Positions 60,191-64,000 of a stretch of 64,000 nucleotides of DNA are shown here, one piece after another. Source of the stretch: Bartonella sp. TP (GTDB lineage Bacteria > Pseudomonadota > Alphaproteobacteria > Rhizobiales > Rhizobiaceae). The position numbers and the translations under genes are program-made. Location: contig NZ_CP129002.1 of assembly GCF_030406085.1 (NCBI RefSeq), positions 995,584-1,059,583 of the forward strand. The letters run 5' to 3'. Positions within the stretch are counted from its first letter, which is position 1. Every line of letters starts with the position of its first letter. The notes under the pieces are model-generated. The model saw only the letters and a list, made by a program, of their open reading frames with translations. It ran no database searches and had not been told where the DNA came from.

Positions 60191-60898
60191 ATGGTGGGCA
60201 GTGCAGAACAATTATCCTTACCATTTGAAAATAAGCCACTATATCATAGAGATGATTTTGTAATTGCACCAAGCAATATAAGCGCTTATCATTTGGTAAA
60301 TAATTGGCCAGATTGGGGCTTTGCTAGCGCTTGCATTATAGGCGCGAAGGGGGCAGGCAAAACTCACCTTGCTTCTATTTGGCAAAGCAAAAGTCAAGCT
60401 TATAGGGTTAGCGCAAAAAACATTGGCGAGGGCTTTGCTTTACTGACTGCGGGCTCTAATATTTTACTTGAGGATCTCACCTATGGTGATTTTATTGAGA
60501 AAGAGCTTTTCCATTTATTCAATAATGTCGTTCAGGCGCGTGTGGTTTATCCGCAAGTTAGTTTACTGATTACAGCCCAAACTTCCCCGCTAAATTGGCC
60601 CATGGAGCTAAAGGATTTATTATCACGCTTTCGAGCTATACCGAAAATAGCTATAAACCCTCCTGAAGACATGGTATTAGCGGCAATTATGGGTAAATTA
60701 TTTAGCGATATGCAGGTTAGAGTAGATAGCAAGCTGATAGATTATGCGGTTAGTCGAATGGAGCGATCTATTGAATTTGCCGTAGATTTTGTTAATCGCT
60801 GTAACGTTAAAGCTCTTGCTGAAAAAAGTAAAATTACGAAAACGATAATCGAAGCAGTTTTAACTGAATTGATGACGAAGGCTGGCAGAAATCAATAA
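60191..60898 (+). CDS. hdaA: DnaA-related regulator HdaA
   Basis: HdaA couples the sliding clamp to inactivation of DnaA after initiation. The 235-residue product starts with the clamp-binding hexapeptide QLSLPF (7-12), followed by an AAA+ domain with Walker A GAKGAGKT (51-58), a Walker B-like NILLEDL and an arginine in LLSRFRA. It lacks the DNA-binding domain IV of DnaA. The gene lies next to the permease and purMN, as in other alphaproteobacteria. Confidence 0.92.
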   Translation: MVGSAEQLSLPFENKPLYHRDDFVIAPSNISAYHLVNNWPDWGFASACIIGAKGAGKTHLASIWQSKSQAYRVSAKNIGEGFALLTAGSNILLEDLTYGDFIEKELFHLFNNVVQARVVYPQVSLLITAQTSPLNWPMELKDLLSRFRAIPKIAINPPEDMVLAAIMGKLFSDMQVRVDSKLIDYAVSRMERSIEFAVDFVNRCNVKALAEKSKITKTIIEAVLTELMTKAGRNQ

Positions 60899-60972
60899 AA
60901 TAAGAAATTTTCTAAAAAAGTGTTTTTTTACTTGCACTAAACTAAAAAACCTTTTAGATATTATAAGTAATT

Positions 60973-61049
60973 CGGAGCGTAGCGCAGCTTGGTAGCGCAC
61001 CTGATTTGGGATCAGGGGGTCGTAGGTTCGAATCCTATCGCTCCGACCA
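60973..61049 (+). tRNA. tRNA-Pro (anticodon UGG)
   Basis: A 77-base tRNA. The acceptor CGGAGCG pairs with CGCTCCG and the CCA is encoded. The anticodon loop TTTGGGA gives TGG. Its 3' end lies 20 bases before the NDUFS4-like gene. Confidence 0.97.
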
Positions 61050-61069
61050 TATTTTGGGAGGATAGTTTG

Positions 61070-61375
61070 ATGTTGGCTCGTATTTATAGCCCTGCAAAGA
61101 ATGCTATGCAGGCCGGCAAGGCTAATAATAATAAATGGATCTTGGAATATATTCCCGATGCTCCTAAAATGATTGAGCCTTTGATGGGTTATACTTCTTC
61201 TGATGATATGTTGCAACAAATTAAGCTTTTTTTTGCTACTAAAGAAGAAGCTGTTGCGTATGCTCAACGTGAAAATATAGATTATACAGTAGAAGAAAAA
61301 CCAGCCGCTAAAATTAGCAAAAAATCCTATGGCGATAATTTCGCTTTTGATCGTACACAGCCTTGGACGCATTAA
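61070..61375 (+). CDS. NDUFS4-like ETC complex I accessory subunit
   Basis: The 101-residue product resembles the complex I subunit of 18 kDa shared by mitochondria and alphaproteobacteria. Landmarks are ARIYSPAKNAMQAGK, WILEYIP, the GYTSSDDMLQQIKLFF block and the C-terminal YGDNFAFDRTQPWTH. An open frame extends back through tRNA-Pro, but GGGAG lies eight to thirteen bases before the ATG at 61070, so I start there. It sits between tRNA-Pro and tRNA-Arg, away from any nuo operon. Confidence 0.92.
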   Translation: MLARIYSPAKNAMQAGKANNNKWILEYIPDAPKMIEPLMGYTSSDDMLQQIKLFFATKEEAVAYAQRENIDYTVEEKPAAKISKKSYGDNFAFDRTQPWTH

Positions 61376-61388
61376 TAAAGGAAAATAT

Positions 61389-61465
61389 GGTCCCGTAGCT
61401 CAGTTGGATAGAGCAACAGCCTTCTAAGCTGTGGGTCAGAGGTTCGAATCCTCTCGGGATCACCA
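61389..61465 (+). tRNA. tRNA-Arg (anticodon UCU)
   Basis: A 77-base tRNA. The acceptor GGTCCCG pairs with CGGGATC, including one G-U pair. The anticodon loop CTTCTAA gives TCT, and the CCA is encoded. It starts 13 bases after the NDUFS4-like gene. Confidence 0.97.
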
Positions 61466-61488
61466 ATTTTGTCTTTTAAAATAATTTC

Positions 61489-62658
61489 TCAAAGCAAAAT
61501 TCGCAAAGCGGGGCTGCCGTCTTTACGTCGCGTGATTTTTCCTGCCAGTTCTAAAATCAATAACGCATCTTTAACTTCTTCAATAGTAGTTTGCGTTAAA
61601 AAAGCTAATGTTTTTATATTTATGCCACTATAGGTTAAGTTGTTTAGAACTTTTTCTATTATTGCGGCATCACACTCTAAGTCATTTTCTTTGTGTTTGA
61701 TTGGCTCTGTTGGCACTAAGTTAGTGCTTTCAGATTCTAGTAAATATAATTGTCCTGGTAAGGGTTTGGCCGATAATGGCAATAGACATTCAATTACGTC
61801 TTGTGGTGATGTAGCTACCATAGCTCCAGACTTTAATAAGTCATTATTTCCCTGTGTTTGTGGGTGTAACAAATTTTGTGGGGTTGCGAATACTAAACGG
61901 TTATATTGTGCGGCGAGTCTTGCTGTTATTAGCGTACCAGATCTTCGTGTAGCTTCTATTACGACCAAGCCTAAGCTTAGTCCAGCAACAATACGGTTTC
62001 GCTTTGGAAAGTCCGCTCCAGTTGGTGTATAATTAAAGCTATGTTCGCTAATGATAAGACCATTATTGTCGATGATTTCATGATAAAGTTTATAATTTTC
62101 TTGTGGATAAATGTGGCCAGCGCCACCAGCTAAAACTACTACAGTGCCTGTTTTTACTGCGGCTCTATGGGCCGCTGTGTCGATGCCAGAAGCGAATCCA
62201 GAAATTATGGTAAAGCCTGCTTCGCCAAGGTGCTCAGCGAAACTAGCTGACAATTGTAAGCCTGCATTGGTAGCGCGGCGCGAGCCAACAAGCGCAACAG
62301 TTGGCTTTGTCAATTGGGCTATATTGCCATATATGGCCAATACAGGTGGGGAGTAGGGCATTTGATACAAGAGAGCTGGATAATTTTCTTGACCAGCAAA
62401 GATATATTCTATGCCATTTTCTGTAGCCTCTTCTAGCTCTTGCTCAATAGTATTTAATTCAGCTATTTTGATTTTAGCCTTCATGCCGCCTTTTTTTGCT
62501 AATATTGGCAAAACTTGCAATGCATTTTGTGGGCTACCATAGCGTTTTAATAACTGCCAAAATACCGCATCGGAAACATTTTCACTACGTATTAGCCTTA
62601 GCCAGCTACATTTTTCTTCATAGCTAAGCAATACTGATTTTTGTTTATTGAGAATCAT
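61489..62658 (-). CDS. dprA: DNA-processing protein DprA
   Basis: DprA binds incoming single-stranded DNA and loads RecA in natural transformation. The product has an N-terminal SAM-like region, a Rossmann domain with GSRRATNAG, GFASGIDTAAHRAA and VVLAGGAGHIYP, SEHSFNYTPTGADFPKRNRI, and a C-terminal winged-helix-like part (residues from about 330). The ATG at 62658 is used here. A GTG at 62685 would overlap plsY by 41 bases instead of 14. It lies downstream of plsY, as in most alphaproteobacteria. Confidence 0.92.
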   Translation of the reverse strand: MILNKQKSVLLSYEEKCSWLRLIRSENVSDAVFWQLLKRYGSPQNALQVLPILAKKGGMKAKIKIAELNTIEQELEEATENGIEYIFAGQENYPALLYQMPYSPPVLAIYGNIAQLTKPTVALVGSRRATNAGLQLSASFAEHLGEAGFTIISGFASGIDTAAHRAAVKTGTVVVLAGGAGHIYPQENYKLYHEIIDNNGLIISEHSFNYTPTGADFPKRNRIVAGLSLGLVVIEATRRSGTLITARLAAQYNRLVFATPQNLLHPQTQGNNDLLKSGAMVATSPQDVIECLLPLSAKPLPGQLYLLESESTNLVPTEPIKHKENDLECDAAIIEKVLNNLTYSGINIKTLAFLTQTTIEEVKDALLILELAGKITRRKDGSPALRILL

Positions 62659-63283
62659 GCTTTTTTGTGCCAATTTTATTTTCACACCCTGTGATTAAGC
62701 GTTTTATATTTTCACGATGACAGTAGCTAATTAATACTGCAATAAGCATAAATAATATAGAAATTGGCAGATTTGTGTATCTTATAGCTGTAATGTCGCA
62801 GCATATCCAAATAGAGATTAACGCGGCCAGAGAAGAATATCGTGATATAAAGGCTATTATTACCCAGCAACCGATGAAAATCAATGCTAAGCCTGGAGAA
62901 AATCCAGCTAGGGCTCCAATAAAGGTAGATACGCCTTTGCCTCCATGAAATTTTAAAAATATAGGAAAAATATGGCCTATTATTGCTAAAGCTCCGTGCA
63001 ACATCACAATAAAGGCAGCTTCTGTTGGCCATGGCAAAATTACTCCGTGAGCGTAAGCAATACGGCCCAGCCAAACCGCGGCAAGGCCTTTCGCTGCGTC
63101 AGCCAATAGAGTAAATATGGCTAATTTGCGACCTCCTACTCTTAGGGCATTAGTTGCACCTATATTGCCGGATCCTTTTGTTCGTAAATCGCCAAGTCCA
63201 TATAGCTTGGTAAAAATATAGCCAAAGGGGATGCTGCCTAATAAATAGGCTAATGATAAAGTAAATATAATCTCATACTTCAC
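62645..63283 (-). CDS. plsY: Glycerol-3-phosphate acyltransferase PlsY
   Basis: PlsY uses acyl phosphate to make lysophosphatidic acid, the first membrane-bound step of phospholipid synthesis. The 212-residue product has several helices and the conserved loops GSIPFGYIF, DLRTKGSGNIGATNALRVGG and KFHGGKGVSTFIGAL. It lies between the pyrC-like gene and dprA. Its end overlaps the start of dprA. Confidence 0.96.
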   Translation of the reverse strand: MKYEIIFTLSLAYLLGSIPFGYIFTKLYGLGDLRTKGSGNIGATNALRVGGRKLAIFTLLADAAKGLAAVWLGRIAYAHGVILPWPTEAAFIVMLHGALAIIGHIFPIFLKFHGGKGVSTFIGALAGFSPGLALIFIGCWVIIAFISRYSSLAALISIWICCDITAIRYTNLPISILFMLIAVLISYCHRENIKRLITGCENKIGTKKHDSQ

Positions 63284-63344
63284 GTAATGGTAAACCTTTC
63301 TTAAAAAACTAATTTCGCATTATTGCTGGACTATGGTGTCAGAT

Positions 63345-64000
63345 TTAAGCGAATATTAGTTTGCCATTTACAAAACTAGCTTGCACTTTGCCCTGTACTG
63401 CTCTACCTTCGATCTGCCAGGGTTCGTATAAATCTACGATAAGAAAGTCTGCGCTATGTTCGCGTCGTAATGTACCAGCATTAATTCCTAATATTTTAGC
63501 AGGATTGCAAGTAAGGGCGGCTATAATGGTAGAAAGTGGCAATGCTTCTGCATGGTATAATCTTAGACTAAGGGGTAGTAGGCTTTGTAAGTTCATAGAA
63601 GCAAACGGAGCGTGAGAAAATATCTCAGGGCTAGAATACTTGCTAAGCTTATTGGGCGCGCAGCTAATAGCATCTATGGTACCATTGTTAAGTGAAGCTA
63701 CCAAGGCTTGGCGTTCTTCCTCAGCACGCAACGGGGGATGATACTTATAGTTAGTTGAAAAATTTCCAATATCATTTTGGTTGAAAGAAAGATGTGCTAT
63801 AGAGGCTGCTGCTGAAATGTTTTGATTGTCAGATTTAGCGCGCTCTAAAGCTTTGCATGACGCGTTACAGCTTATATTCATAGCATGATATCTAGTTTGG
63901 GTCATGGAAGCCAGGCGCAAATCACGCTCGAGTCCAATAATTTCGGCTTCTTTAGGCGAAGTAGTTAGGCCAAGCCAGCTAGCCAATTGTCCTTCAGCTG
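63345..64000 (-). CDS. pyrC: Dihydroorotase-like protein, C-terminal part, possibly non-catalytic
   Basis: The frame runs off the window edge; the visible part covers roughly the last 218 residues. It follows the PyrC pattern (WLGLTTSPKEAE, YHPPLRAEEE, NGTIDAI, LLPLSLRLYH, TCNPAKILG, ADFLIVDL). The usual metal and catalytic signatures are replaced: the DHAP segment reads SCAP, the HxxH of IAHVS reads MNIS, and TPHHL reads SIAHL. In some bacteria a dihydroorotase homologue without activity (PyrX) supports aspartate transcarbamoylase. The neighbourhood with plsY and dprA fits the pyrBC locus. Confidence 0.8.
   Translation of the reverse strand, partial: AEGQLASWLGLTTSPKEAEIIGLERDLRLASMTQTRYHAMNISCNASCKALERAKSDNQNISAAASIAHLSFNQNDIGNFSTNYKYHPPLRAEEERQALVASLNNGTIDAISCAPNKLSKYSSPEIFSHAPFASMNLQSLLPLSLRLYHAEALPLSTIIAALTCNPAKILGINAGTLRREHSADFLIVDLYEPWQIEGRAVQGKVQASFVNGKLIFA

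Noticed and set aside
60860-61372. A 170-codon minus-strand frame over tRNA-Pro and the NDUFS4-like gene
   Set aside because: It contains the antisense tRNA peptide SDRIRTYDPLIPNQ and otherwise mirrors a well-supported gene on the other strand.

Overview
This window is a gene-dense, AT-rich stretch of an alphaproteobacterial chromosome. Three things point to that class. The gene neighbourhoods clpP-clpX-lon-hupB, tuf-tRNA-Trp-secE-nusG-rplKAJL-rpoBC, rpsB-tsf-pyrH-frr-uppS-cdsA, bamA-lpxD-fabZ-lpxA-lpxI-lpxB-gltA-gltX-comEC, purMN facing a permease-hdaA pair, and pyrC-plsY-dprA are alphaproteobacterial. Mitochondrial-type complex I accessory proteins (NDUFA12-like and NDUFS4-like) are present, as is a DUF2155 protein. 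LpxI takes the place of LpxH. Strong AT bias, two glutamyl-tRNA synthetases together with GatB, several genes missing from their usual neighbourhoods and a few decaying genes suggest a host-associated or streamlined lineage. That is inference, and the order or genus cannot be fixed from this window.

Layout. 0-5.2 kb: end of a membrane protein gene, then protein quality control (ClpP, ClpX, Lon) and the nucleoid protein HU. 5.2-10.2 kb: tRNA-Leu, trigger factor, GatB, an NDUFA12-like protein, a DUF2155 protein and the rRNA methyltransferase RlmB. 10.2-23.9 kb: the translation/transcription block (tRNA-Tyr, tRNA-Gly, EF-Tu, tRNA-Trp, SecE, NusG, L11, L1, L10, L7/L12, RpoB, RpoC), with an attenuator-like hairpin before rpoB and a good terminator after rpoC. 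23.9-28.9 kb: a DUF1624 membrane protein with a Cys-rich tail, L-serine dehydratase, a D,D-carboxypeptidase with a SPOR domain, a HIT protein and a Rid protein. 29-43.6 kb: rpsB through cdsA, then BamA, lipid A synthesis, citrate synthase and GluRS. 43.6-55.1 kb: ComEC, RpiA, a DUF2059 protein, glutathione reductase, class II DAHP synthase, NAD synthetase, a second GluRS, a DEAD-box helicase and NAD kinase. 55.3-57.2 kb: a small accessory segment next to tRNA-Ser, holding an aminoglycoside acetyltransferase/nucleotidyltransferase-like fusion and a frameshifted tspO. 57.2-64 kb: PurN, PurM, an AI-2E family permease, HdaA, tRNA-Pro, an NDUFS4-like protein, tRNA-Arg, DprA, PlsY and the end of a PyrC-like gene.

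Most of the window is conserved housekeeping. I found no CRISPR array, insertion sequence, prophage or toxin-antitoxin pair. The places most worth a second look are the two-domain resistance-like fusion, the missing start codon of nadK, the frameshift in tspO, a PyrC-like protein without its metal-binding signatures, a His/Cys cluster inserted in trigger factor, a six-cysteine tail on the DUF1624 protein, and the absence of dxr and rseP between cdsA and bamA.

Several starts were chosen by family alignment and ribosome binding sites rather than as the longest reading frame (hupB, gatB, rplJ, rpoB, sdaA, rpsB, rpiA, purM, the NDUFS4-like gene, dprA); each entry gives the alternative.
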